Origin: Semisulcospira habei
Taxonomy: Eukaryota > Mollusca > Gastropoda > Semisulcospiridae
Assembly: GCA_036245525.1 (NCBI GenBank)
Contig: BTPG01000003.1
Span: 159,987,486-160,051,485, forward strand
DNA length: 64,000 nt
Direction: 5' to 3'
Shown: in pieces, positions 1-9,110 of the stretch
Position numbering within the stretch: position 1 is the stretch's first letter
Layout: the number at the start of each line of letters is the position of its first letter
The notes under the pieces: generated by a model
Databases searched by the model: none
Told to the model about the DNA's origin: nothing
Seen by the model: only the letters and a program-made list of their open reading frames with translations
Position numbers and translations under genes: made by a program

Positions 1-67
1 CTGATTTCAGCCTAAGAGCCCTTTGTGTGTACCTACACGACAAGGGCCGCAACTCTAGGGAGTTGTA
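1..67. repeat. Left inverted terminal repeat of DIRS A (partial)
   Basis: Reverse complement of 5360-5425 with only a few mismatches. It contains the family start ATTTCAGCCTAAG. The outermost part of the end lies left of the window. Confidence 0.85.
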
Positions 68-240
68 ACCAAGTAGCTGGGTACTCTCCCCTCCCTCCAT
101 CCAGTCACGTGAGCAGTGAGTTCCTGCCAGTCTTACCCTTAGCTCGCCTTGAGTGCGGTTCACTGGCTTCAGCCTCCAACCGTTCCTTGGGATTACATTC
201 GTTTCTATCTAAGTGGCAAGTTCTACTACTGGTTATAAAG

Positions 241-690
241 ATGGCGAGGTAAGGCCTCTTGTTATGCCTCCGGAATCCGTCTACTAAAGAAGACGGTGGC
301 GTCGGTGCAACCCGTGGAAAGAGGCGTATTCGAAAAAAAGGACCAGACTTAGAGCAATCCTCGGTTAAGAGAGTGAGTAGGTTCACGGGGCCGGTCTTTA
401 GTGGCCCCGTGCGGCCGCTCTTACGGTTGTGCTTTGTGTTGCAGTACGCAGTTACGCACTTGTCGGAAGTGTAAAGGCTTCCAGTGGCCGACGGACCTGT
501 GTCTGCCTTGCACCGGCTGTTCCTCTTCCCGCACCTGCGGCAGGTGCGCCCCATGGAAGGAGCGCAAGTGGTCCCAGCTGTGGGGGGTTTTACGGCGCGG
601 ACGGCCTGCAGAGCAGACTAGTGGCAAGTCACCGGGCACCGCAAGACCCTGCACCTGACTCTACACTGCCAAGCCAGAGAAGGTAGGTCC
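241..690 (+). pseudogene. DIRS A gag N-terminal cysteine module, spliced start
   Basis: An ATG at 241 is followed after 8 nt by a donor (GTAAGG at 249). A TGTTGCAG acceptor ends at 444. Removing 249-444 puts the ATG in frame with a Cys-rich module (RTCRKCKGFQWP, then CLPCTGC, CGRC and WSQLW). The module has the pattern CxxC-FQWP-CxxCxxC-CxxC and is probably zinc-binding. The same layout occurs in element C. The frame closes at 658, so the copy is degenerate downstream. Function in gag assembly is inference. Confidence 0.6.
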
Positions 691-1382
691 TACTTCTCCT
701 AAGTCACAGTACCCAAGCCCTGTAGTTCGCCCTCACGTAGCGATGGCCGGGGTGGCCTGCGCAGTCTCTGATGGTCCTCCAGCAGGGATGACCGAAACTT
801 TATTGAACGTCTCTCGTGGCCCTCCAGTGCGGATGGCCGAGACGCGGACCACACCGAAGAGGACAGCCCACGAGTCAAGACGGCAAGTCCGGCCTTCGGC
901 CATGCCTAGCACCCAACACTCCCCTCGGTCCGAGGCTAGCTTAGGACGCCACAGACGCAGGGATAGCGACAGTCCGTCATTGGCTCGTCGGTCACTACAC
1001 TCCCGGGCAGCTGGATCCCACGCACGTTCACGGAAAAGCTCACGCGCTCAAGGGCGTCCCCCGTCTCGGAACTGGTCACCTATTCTCAGAGCAGATCGTA
1101 TGGAAACCGACGGCCAGTCTCTCCATGGTGGCGCACGAGGTCCCCGGCGCGATGTCTGCCCGCGATGGAGCCTCGCAGGACCTGGCTCTCTTCTCTTGAC
1201 CGCCGTGCATGGCAGACCCGAGTTTTTGCCGGTACCAGGCACACAGAGCAGTCCCGTGGCCTTCCTTCTGCTCGGTCCTCCCCGCCCCATTGCTCTCCAC
1301 ACAGGCACATGGCACCTTGCGGGGACAGGCACCTTAGGACCCCGCCGGACAGACTACCGACGAGGGACGACAATTTCTGTCC

Positions 1383-1461
1383 GGACTTGCCAGAGGCATC
1401 GGCTTACAACAGTCTCCACCCAGACTTGCCAGAGGCATCGGCTTATGACAGTCTCCACCCA
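1383..1461 (+). repeat. 39-bp direct repeat in DIRS A gag
   Basis: Two tandem copies of a 39-bp unit beginning GACTTGCCAGAGGCATCGGC, starting at 1384 and 1423. The period is a multiple of three, so it could add a 13-residue peptide repeat. Confidence 0.8.
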
Positions 1462-1568
1462 GAGGACTCAGCGTCGGCCCTGTTGGTTCCGGACTCCTTT
1501 CCCCTTTCCCGACCCCCGTAGCCCCCCCCCCACCCCCCCCTCACTTCCGACACGGCAGGAGAGCGCCC

Positions 1569-2304
1569 TTGTCCTCGGCGACCACCTGGGACTTAGATGA
1601 AGCAGCACAGATCATCTCCGACATCCTACCGTTGGACACGTGTCCGCCGTTGCCACCGCTCAAGAGGAAGGCTGCAGCTTCAGTGGACGCACCTTTCCAA
1701 GCGAAGCGGTTTAAGTCTCTTCCTCAGCCTCCAGGTTTTCGGGACCTATCTGACGCCTTTAACGAACATCTGTGCCAAGGCAGGCTGCAGGTTAAAGGTT
1801 TCTTCGCTGACTCGTGGTGGCCTACGGACATCGACATCAAGTTCAGACAGAAGTGGTATGCGGGTCACTCAAGCTTATGGCTGCCCCCTCCCTGCGGTGG
1901 ACCCAGAGGCAGAGCTTCAGGCCGGTGGCGCGGGACCGGTTCGATGCTTCATCCCCCCTGGGCTTGAGCTTACAGCAAGTTTGATCCGGAATTCCCTTGC
2001 GTGTGCCGGCTTCCTCAATCTGGCTCTGCAGGCAATGGTGCGAGGAGTGGAGGAGTTTTGGGAGCAGCCCAGTGAAACTCGGTTGCAGGACATCAATGCT
2101 CTAGCGGTGACAGCAAATCGCACGGTGCAACACTCGGCGACCAACAACTTGCGACTTGATGAGGTGGGACGCCATTCTGAGGAGTTGCCCTGGCATCCCC
2201 GCGACCTTCTGCGCCCAGCTCCGCCTGGCCCCTTTGGGCGGTTCACTCCTCTTTGGGCCCATCTGGCAGGAGGTGAAGACTGCAGCAAAGGACCTGTGGC
2301 CTAG
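1569..2304 (+). pseudogene. DIRS A gag C-terminal domain, frameshifted
   Basis: It reads [19 protein letters not shown] and IKFRQKWYAGHS in one frame, then SLIRNSLACAGFLNLALQAM in another, so there is a frameshift near 1880. The same domain is found in frame order in element D ([27 protein letters not shown]). This is the usual DIRS gag/ORF1 domain upstream of the RT. Confidence 0.7.
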
Positions 2305-2514
2305 AATCCCCAGAGTGGAGTACACCAGGTTTCCAGCCGCCCGCAAGGACGAGGGTCGCGCCCTGTGGAACTTCAGACCCACCTCCCGCCTTGTCACCAG
2401 ACGCCCTCTCAGGACCGGTCGTCAGGCACCGGCTGGTCGCTCCCTCCTGGCCCAGACCTCCGCTCGGCCCAGCTTTGCTCGGAGGCCCAGGTGGGGGAGG
2501 GCCCAGTGACTCTT

Positions 2515-3500
2515 CCGGATGCACCCCCAACAATTCCTACAGGGTCTCCAGTAGACGGGAGGCTAGCAAGGCACAGCGACGAGTGGTGGTCGCTGCTGCC
2601 AGAAGACCCGTGGATCCTCGACACGATCTCTTACGGCCTACGAATCTTGTTCTGGACGCCTCCCTCCCTCAGTTACCATCAGCTGTCCAGACAAGGGCAG
2701 GTGACCATCTTCCGTCCGAGGACCGGGCACAACCGACTCAATTTCCACCTGCATAGACGCTTCCACCTCGAGCCATCTCCCTTGTGCCCTATGGAGAAGC
2801 AGAGCAGACCACAGAGCACATCCTACAGGACTGTGCGAACCACCAGCTGCTGATGGAGGCGATATGGCCGAAGCCCGCCACTCTACAAGAGAAACTGTAC
2901 GGGCCTGTGAAGGCGCTACAGAAGACCACAGATTTCATTTTGAGAGCCAAAGTGTGACGGCGTTCGAGAAGAAGAAGAAGAAGCCTCCCCCCCTGAGGCA
3001 GTCGCCGCTTTGGACGCGCGTGCCTGCAGACCAGTGCAAGGCGGACGCTCTGCAGGGGGAAATCGCCACCCTCCTCCTGAAGGCCGCCATGGAGATAGTA
3101 GCCCGCCACGACTCCCCGGCCTTCTAAAGTCGGCTTTCATCGTGCCGAAGCCAGGTGGCAAGTGGCGTCCGGTTATAGACCTCTCAGCCTTGAACAAGTT
3201 CATCATCGCTCCCCCCTTCCACATGGAAATGGCAAAAGCCTTGCGAGCCTCGGTGCAGCCAATGGACTACACCATAAGTCTCGACCTTGCGGACGCATAC
3301 CTACACGTCCCCATACACCCAGCCTTCCGCCGGTTCCTGCCTTTGTGGAGTGGTCTATCAGTTTCGTGCCCTGCCCTTTGACCTCAACCTCAGCCCGTGG
3401 GTCTTTACGAGGATCATGGACGCGGTGGTGGTCAGAGCCAGACGAGCCTCCGCCAGCCTGACCTCCAATTATCTCGGCGACCTGCTACTCAGGAACCAGA
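2515..3500 (+). pseudogene. DIRS A reverse transcriptase, split by a LINE
   Basis: The N-terminal region (LLPEDPWILDTISYGL) runs to about 2665. The LINE occupies 2670-2982. The RT then resumes with [50 protein letters not shown] and [10 protein letters not shown] (in shifted frames). A stop falls just before the palm motif at 3126, and the YxDD position is out of frame near 3470. Family known: DIRS/Pao-like RT. Confidence 0.75.
2670..2982 (+). mobile_element. 5'-truncated RNase-H LINE inserted in DIRS A
   Basis: The 3' end of the same LINE family seen at 22543-23429. It shares [15 protein letters not shown], a zinc-knuckle-like C-terminus and a (GAA)n tail. It is flanked by a probable 12-bp target duplication (GCCTCCCTCCCT at 2658, GCCTCCCCCCCT at 2983, one mismatch). 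Confidence 0.75.
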
Positions 3501-3699
3501 GGCAGCTTCTCTAGAGGCAGACAGGGATGCACTCCTTGAGCTTCTGCACCAGCTCGGGTTTATCGTCAACGTCAGGAAGTTGGACCTCACTCCGTCTCGC
3601 AGGTTCCTCCACCTGGGCATGGAGTTCCTGACGGACCTCAACAGGGTACAACTAACGCAATTGCGGATCCTGAAGTTGGTGTCCCTAGCGCAACAGGTG

Positions 3700-4250
3700 G
3701 CTCTAGCGGACGCAGTTCCGGCCAGGACTTGGCTCCAGCTCTTGGGCCTGATCAGCGCGGCAGCAGACCTGTTACCCTTAGGCAGGCTCTACTCACGACC
3801 GCTCCAGCTGCATCTGCTGCTCCACTGGTGTCCGTCCTCTGGAGATCTTGTGGCCAGGATCCCAGTCCCGCCTTTGATCCGGCCTCATCTGCACAGGTGG
3901 ACAGACAAGGCGTGGTTGGCGACGGGAGTCCCACTCTTCACTCCCCCGCCTCAGCTGTTGCTCTTCGCGGTCGGCTGGGGAGCACACTTCCGGAATTTAG
4001 AGCCGTCTCGGGTCGGTGGCTGACGGAACTCCAAGGCAGACACATCAACTGGCTTGAGCTCAAGGTCGTCTGGTTGGCGCTCATCAGCTGGGAATTGCAG
4101 CTCCATGATCAGGAGGTCCTGATCCTCAGTACTGGTGCCCAAGGTCATTCTGAAGCTGCGGGGATGCAACACGGTCCTACTCCTCATCGCCCCATTCAGT
4201 TAGAACAGGAGTTGGACAACGGACCTCTTGATCCTGGCCAAGGACCCTCC
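3700..4250 (+). pseudogene. DIRS A RNase H-like region
   Basis: Reading LPEFRAVSGRWLTELQGRH and INWLELKVVWLALISWE resembles the DIRS RNase H (the LELxAV..AL helix). The upstream catalytic Asp region is present only as GWGAHF in another frame. It is degenerate. Confidence 0.5.
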
Positions 4251-4450
4251 GCTCTGGCTCCCCACGCCACGCACGATGCTGAAACATCCCAGGCAGAATC
4301 TATTCCACCCTTGCCCGGAGAGACTTCTTCTTCACGCCTGGAGGTTGTGTGGCAGACCCCCTCAGCACGAGTAGACAGTCCACCCGCCAGCTGTAGGAAG
4401 GCAAGTGGAGGGTCCTACAGGCCTGGTGCGAGTCCGAGTGCCTCTCCCCC

Positions 4451-4800
4451 ATGGCACTGACTACACCTCAGATCGCCGACTTCTTCTTGTGGCTGTTCAG
4501 AGAGCAGAACTTGGCCCCAATCACCATCAGAGGCTACCTCTCCAGGGTGGCAGACACCTATCGACGCTTGGGCCTGCCAGATCCAGGGGTGTGCTTGACC
4601 CACTTCGACCTCCAGCACCCAGTCGCTCGCTCCCTCCTTCCACGCTGGGATCTCCCGTGGGTGTTAACCTGGCTGAACTCCAGTCGGTTTGAGCCTCTCC
4701 CCTTGGCCCTCCTCGCGGACGTGACCAGGAAGACCTGCTTTCTCTTGGCTCTCGCCACAGCGGCCAGAGTCAGTGAGCTACACACCCTGTCCGTGGACCC
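4451..4800 (+). pseudogene. DIRS A tyrosine recombinase, N-terminal half only
   Basis: It encodes the core-binding part ([38 protein letters not shown]) and box I Arg (ATAARVSELHTLS). Sequence homology stops at about 4800 where a LINE 3' end begins, so the HxxR and Tyr boxes are missing. Confidence 0.8.
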
Positions 4801-5359
4801 AATGTTAGTTAGTTATTTGGGTTTAACGCTGAGCAGGCAACTAAGGCCATCTCACGGCGGGAAGGGTAAAAATCTGGTCAGCCAGACTAAAAAAAAGGTC
4901 TTAAGATATGTAAATATACCTTAAAAATATGTCAGGCTAAAATGTTGCACAGGTCTTTAAAGAAAACGTCAACAGACTCTCAAAAAGGTCAAAATAATAG
5001 AAACATCATAGTCTATAAACGCTCAATCTTATTAAAAATATGGCACTCTCTCAGAAAACTGAAGATCTTGTCCGGGGGAACATCCCGGAACAAAACCTTC
5101 AAGGAGTCTGCTGTGAAATGTTTATACCTTGTGTCAATTAGATCAGCACAAGACAACAAAAAGTGTTGAACAGAGTACTGCTCGTCGCAGGCATAACACC
5201 ATGGATGCTCCTCCTGTTTTAGTAAATAAGAGTGCGTAACATACGTGTGCCCGATGTGGAGCCGAGCGAGGACAGTCTCCTCATGGCGGCTGCCGCAGCG
5301 ATAAGATAGACCATCGGACAACTTAGGAAAGGCTTCATGCTGCTTGTTAGCTTCCTCTT
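4801..5359 (-). mobile_element. LINE 3' fragment replacing the end of DIRS A
   Basis: Minus-strand reading (5360 down to 5015) gives ARLHIGHTYVTHSYLLKQE, then CYACDEQYSVQHFLLSCADL, the C-terminal CCHC-like region of a Jockey/RTE-type LINE polymerase. After a stop, a 3' UTR ends at 4801-4815 in GTTAAACCCAAATAACTAAC. It is 5' truncated right at the DIRS terminal repeat. The exact clade is not determined. Confidence 0.7.
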
Positions 5360-5452
5360 TACAACTCCCTAGAGTTGCGGCCCTTGTCGTGTAGGTACAC
5401 ACAAAGGGCTCTTAGGCTGAAATCGGTAAGCTAAAGGGTATATTCCACATAG
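5360..5452. repeat. Right inverted terminal repeat of DIRS A
   Basis: Bases 5360-5425 are the reverse complement of 1-67. The remaining bases to 5452 extend the end toward the outer terminus. Confidence 0.85.
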
Positions 5453-5546
5453 TAATGCCATCGAGTATTTTTCAAAAAATATGTTTTAGAGAAAAATACA
5501 TTTAAAAAAAACAAACTTACCGATGGCATTACTAATAGGAAGGTAC
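5452..5546. other. A/B junction of two DIRS termini
   Basis: It reads GTAATGCCATCG, then a near-palindromic GTATTTTTCAAAAAATAT, GAGAAAAATACATTT, and then CTTACCGATGGCATTACTAA. The left half matches the outer end of A, the right half the outer end of B. The 12-13-bp GTAATGCCATCGG is inverted across it. Confidence 0.7.
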
Positions 5547-5743
5547 ACTTAGCCTACCAATTTCAGCCTAAGTATCCGTTGTGTATAGCAACACAACCGG
5601 GGAGGCGACTCCAGGGAGCCGTTTCCCAAAAAACTCCCTAGGTGCCCTCCCCTCCCTCCCCTTGAGGCCACATGGGCTGACACGCCAGTCTCACGCTAAG
5701 CGAACATAGCTGACGGCAAGCGGGGCAGGTGGGAGGGTCCTTT

Positions 5744-5843
5744 GAGTAATGCCATCGATAAGTATTTTTTCAAAAAAATACATTTTAGAGAAAAATTAAT
5801 TTGTTTCCTCAAAATCCATACCGATGGCATTACTAATAGGAAG
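5744..5843. repeat. Internal complementary region of DIRS B
   Basis: Its reverse complement equals the right outer end (ATTAGTAATGCCATCGG, GAGGAAACAAA) joined to a left outer end (AATTTTTCTCTAAAAT and so on). This is the DIRS circle-junction signature. The conserved motif GGCAAGCGGGGCAGGTGGGA sits beside it at 5716-5740. Confidence 0.8.
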
Positions 5844-5993
5844 AATAATGAAAAAGAGGAGGGTGCCGCCCACCTTACCCCGGCCTTGTAACATGCTTAG
5901 TACAACGCCCTGGGCGCAAACTCCCGATGATTTCAACTAAGCGTTACCTAGGGTGCCGGAGGCACCGGGAGGGAGTGCTGCGCCACCAAGACA

Positions 5994-6518
5994 TCACCCA
6001 GTGATGTCTCTCACCGCACAGTTGCGGTCGAAGGCGAGGCTTGTGGAGGCTGCTCTGACCTCGTGCACGCGAATTCGCGGCCTCTTAGCATCCTCCGGGG
6101 AGAGGTCCTCATATGCGGCTCGGATGACCAAGCACAGCCAAGAAGATATTGTCTGTGCCGAAATATCATTTCTGCCATGTGTCAGGAGCAGGAAGAGGCG
6201 TTTCCATCCCTGTCGGAAGGACCGCGATCTGCGCAGGTAAATGCGCAAGGCCCATACCAAATCCTGCTGGCGGGACTCCTGAGACCGATCCAACCCCTTG
6301 AGCGGCCGTAGGTTAATGGTCTGCGCTCCGGCTGAGGGAAGTCTATTTTTGGCTAGAAAGGATGGGTTTATCAGGAGCTGGACTGAACCATCAGCTCTAA
6401 ACTGTATGCAGGCTGTGTCCACCGAGAGTGCATGTAGCTCGCTGACCCTGGCCGCTGAAGCGAGGGCGAGGAGGAAGCAGATCTTCCTGGTGATGTTGGC
6501 CATCGTAGCTAAGGGCAA
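5994..6518 (-). pseudogene. DIRS B tyrosine recombinase, Tyr missing
   Basis: Box I is present (LALASAARVSELHALS), as is an intact HxxR (RVHEVRAASTSLAFDRN). The reading stops at AVRDITG, where relatives continue through [16 protein letters not shown], so the nucleophilic Tyr segment has been deleted. It is therefore inactive. Confidence 0.8.
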
Positions 6519-6521
6519 CAG

Positions 6522-7340
6522 CTAGAACTGGCCCGAATTAAGCCACGTTCGGACCCATGCCAGGTCCCAGCGCGGAACCAGCGAGTGCTGGACTGGGCGC
6601 TGTAACTCTAAGTGGGCCATGAGGTCCGAAAGCTCTTTGCAAAAATGGCGGTAGGTATCGTCAACCGGATGGTAATAGGGGCCAAAAGCTGCTGCCGCAC
6701 TGAACAGGCCCAGCAATTGCAGCCAGGTCCTGGCCAGGCACGCCTCCGCGAGGAACAACACTTGAGCGTCCGTGAGCCTCACCCTGTTGCGGTCGGTCAT
6801 GAATTCCATTCCCAGGTGTATGAAGGTATGGAAAGGGGAGAGGTCCGATTTCCCGAGATTGACCACGAACCCCAGCCACTGTAGGAGGGCCATAAGGGCG
6901 TCCTGATCTGCCTCGAGGGAAGGCGCGTCCTGGTTCTGGAGCAGCAAGTCGTCCAGATAACTGGAAGTCGGGCTGGACGAAGACTGCCGGGCCCAGGCCA
7001 CAACCGCATCCATGATCCGCGTGAAGACCCAGGGACTGAGGTTGAGGGGAGGGCTCAGAACTGGTATACCACCCCACAAAAGGCAAAGTGCAGGAAGTGC
7101 CGAGATGACGGGTGAATGGGGACATGCAGATAAGCATTGGCGAGATCAAGACTGACAGCATAGTCCATGGGGTGAACCGCCGAACTCACCACCCGCGCGG
7201 TCTCCATGTGAAACGAGGGGGCCGAAATGAACTTGTTTAGGGCCGACAAGTCGATGACCGGGCGCCAACGGCCGCCCGGCTTGGGGACCAAGAAGAGGTG
7301 GCTGTAGAAGGCTGGCGAGTCGTGGTGCGGTCCCGGGAGG
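6522..7340 (-). pseudogene. DIRS B reverse transcriptase fused to recombinase N-terminus
   Basis: Motifs in order: [44 protein letters not shown], then after a frame change [16 protein letters not shown] and the catalytic YLDDLLL. WLQLLGLFSAAAAFG then runs directly into recombinase-type LVPRWDLAWVRTWLNSGQF, so RNase H is deleted. Confidence 0.78.
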
Positions 7341-7519
7341 TCGACGGGAGGCCACACCGGTAAAAATCCCAGAGGCGAGACCACCACTGCTCCTTCCATG
7401 ACGCACACAAATGGCATGGCCGGGAGGAGGAGCAGCCAGAACAAGGCAGACATAGGGCATGCATGTCGCTCGGCCACTGCAACCCCAACCAGCCGGGGCA
7501 CGAACGTAACTGCGGACTG
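7341..7519 (-). pseudogene. DIRS B gag N-terminal cysteine module
   Basis: It reads LQWPSDMHALCLPCSGC and HLCASWKEQWWSRLW, the same module as in A, C and D. It follows a TGTTGCAG acceptor (CAG at 7517-7519). It then fuses to the RT N-terminal linker by deletion. Confidence 0.65.
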
Positions 7520-8173
7520 CAACAGAAAATGGAACCCCATGAAAGACAACAGGCCGGGCCCATAGTACGGGCTCGGGGCAACAACCATATACGTACGTGT
7601 GAAAACCCAGCTGCGTAACGGAGCCGGAAGTCGTCCCGGGCAAAACCGTAGCCGGTCCGCGACCCGCCGGCCCACGGCACTACCCAAGACCTTTCCTTAT
7701 GCCACCAATTCACCGACCACCCGTTGAACCGGGGAGAGGACGAAGAGGGCCAAGTAGAAAGGTAAATCCCACCAGGCGAAAGGTCCAGGCGAAGCCAGGG
7801 GCCCAGAAGAAAAAAAAGTCCCCACCAGAAATAAAGGTAAGTCCCGACAAGCACAGTCACAGGTAAGGCATCCAAACAAGATGGCAAGCAAGTGGTAAAT
7901 CCAAGGCCGAAACCGGTACGTCCGTTCGCTAGGAAGCTAAGCGTGAGACTGGTGTATCAGCCCATGTGGCCTCATGGGGAGGGAGGGGAGGCCACCCAGG
8001 GAGTTTTTTGGGTAAGGGCTCCATGAAGTCGCCTCCCCGGTTGTGTTGCTATACACAACGGATACTTAGGCTGAAATCGGCAGGCTAAGTGTACCTTCCT
8101 CAAAAGGTGTACATTTTTAAAATAAACACTGTCGTGTTAGTAATGCCATTGGTAATTATTTTGAGGAAACAAA

Positions 8174-8966
8174 AACACACGGCTGGTGCGCGTGCACGTG
8201 AAAACGATGCACCCTATGTCATGCACCCCGAAAAAGCAATGGGCCAACATGAAACTCAATGCGTCAATTGGCACGGGGCAAATTCCAAAAATGAACCCTG
8301 CTCTCAACATATCAAGTTCCTTGCTCATAGGACCTCTGACAGTGCGTAATGCACTCATATGAAAACACTAAAAGAGAGATCGAGTGTTTCTAGGTGAAAG
8401 TCTGTTATGTACAGAGTTTATTTTAAAAATGTACACACATGGGTCATTGACCCGCTAAGCACAAATCCAATGGGTCATTTCTGAAACTGGATGGGCCAAG
8501 CGACTGGAAAGCCAACAAACAAGAAAGGTGGGTGTGGGGGTGGGTGTAGGGGTTGGTGGGGGGGGGGGGGGGGTGGTAGTTAAGGGTGCCTAGCGTGGTG
8601 TGTGTGAAAGACCAGGTGAGCCTTTAGAAACACGTGAAAGGGCCCACTGCCTAACAAAAAACTATGAGTCACTGACCCCTTTGCTCAAAATGTTATGGTT
8701 TACTTTGGGAAATGATGTGCCATAACCAATGGTGCAGGCCGTGTTAAAACAATAAACCCTGCATGTATTGTTGATGGAAAAAGCTTTCTTTAACTCATTC
8801 GAGACAAACAGCATCTGGATATGCAGCTGAAGCCATGTATCCACATGCCGTTTGTCTTGAATGGGTTAATCTCCTGGATAAGCTCATCTGCATGTTTCTA
8901 ACGCCTGACATGTCCGTGTCTTCACCCTGTGCAGCGAAGAAAGGGAGTTGATCAAGGCAAGCCTAC
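8174..8966. other. Intron sequence with G-rich tract and hairpin
   Basis: No exon is supported. It contains a G-rich stretch at 8528-8580 and a TTAA-bounded hairpin at 8790-8869. Confidence 0.6.
8790..8869. repeat. ~80-bp TTAA hairpin MITE (family 3)
   Basis: TTAACTCATTCGAGACAAAC pairs with GTTTGTCTTGAATGGGTTAA. A diverged copy is at 39142-39220. Confidence 0.7.
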
Positions 8967-9110
8967 CTTTGCCCTCTTGTCCCCTTCTTCTCTCTTCTGC
9001 TGAAGTTCTTCACTGTGTTTGTTAGATGCTGCCTGAACTTCTGTCTCATGCTGAGTCTTCAACTGATTTGTTGTTTCCTCTAGCTCTTTACGAGACTGAT
9101 CCAACTGATC
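8967..9110 (-). CDS. GRIPAP1: GRIPAP1 exon 20 (last exon seen)
   Basis: 48 codons, acceptor TTTTTCAG, donor GTAGGC, phase 0 to 0. It encodes [36 protein letters not shown] and a basic-acidic tail. The donor shows the gene continues; I find no credible further exon between 8966 and 1. Confidence 0.82.

Larger units (their letters stand above)
1..5510 (+). mobile_element. DIRS-type YR retrotransposon A (left end cut by window)
   Basis: Plus-strand DIRS element. Bases 1-67 recur inverted at 5360-5425, giving inverted terminal repeats, and the outer right end reaches about 5510. In order it carries a gag N-terminal zinc module, gag C-terminal domain, reverse transcriptase with [20 protein letters not shown], an RNase H-like region, and the first half of a tyrosine recombinase (ALATAARVSELHTLS). 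It is dead: frameshifts in gag, a LINE insertion at 2670-2982 splitting the RT, and replacement of the recombinase C-terminus by a second LINE fragment from 4801. DIRS elements integrate by recombinase and a circular intermediate, not by endonuclease. Confidence 0.85.
5511..8173 (-). mobile_element. DIRS-type element B, deletion derivative
   Basis: Minus-strand copy with its own ITR subfamily: 5547-5700 and 7950-8090 pair (ATTTCAGCCTAAGTATCCGTTGTG). Between are an internal complementary region (5744-5843), recombinase, RT and the first part of gag. Most of gag is deleted (gag N-terminus fuses to RT near 7340), and the RNase H segment between RT and recombinase is gone. The recombinase is cut before its nucleophile. 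The right outer end near 8096-8136 carries about 40 bp not found in its relatives. Confidence 0.82.

Noticed and set aside
105..554. Minus-strand 149-codon frame in DIRS A
   Set aside because: It is antisense to the gag start and contains no recognisable domain; GC-rich shadow.
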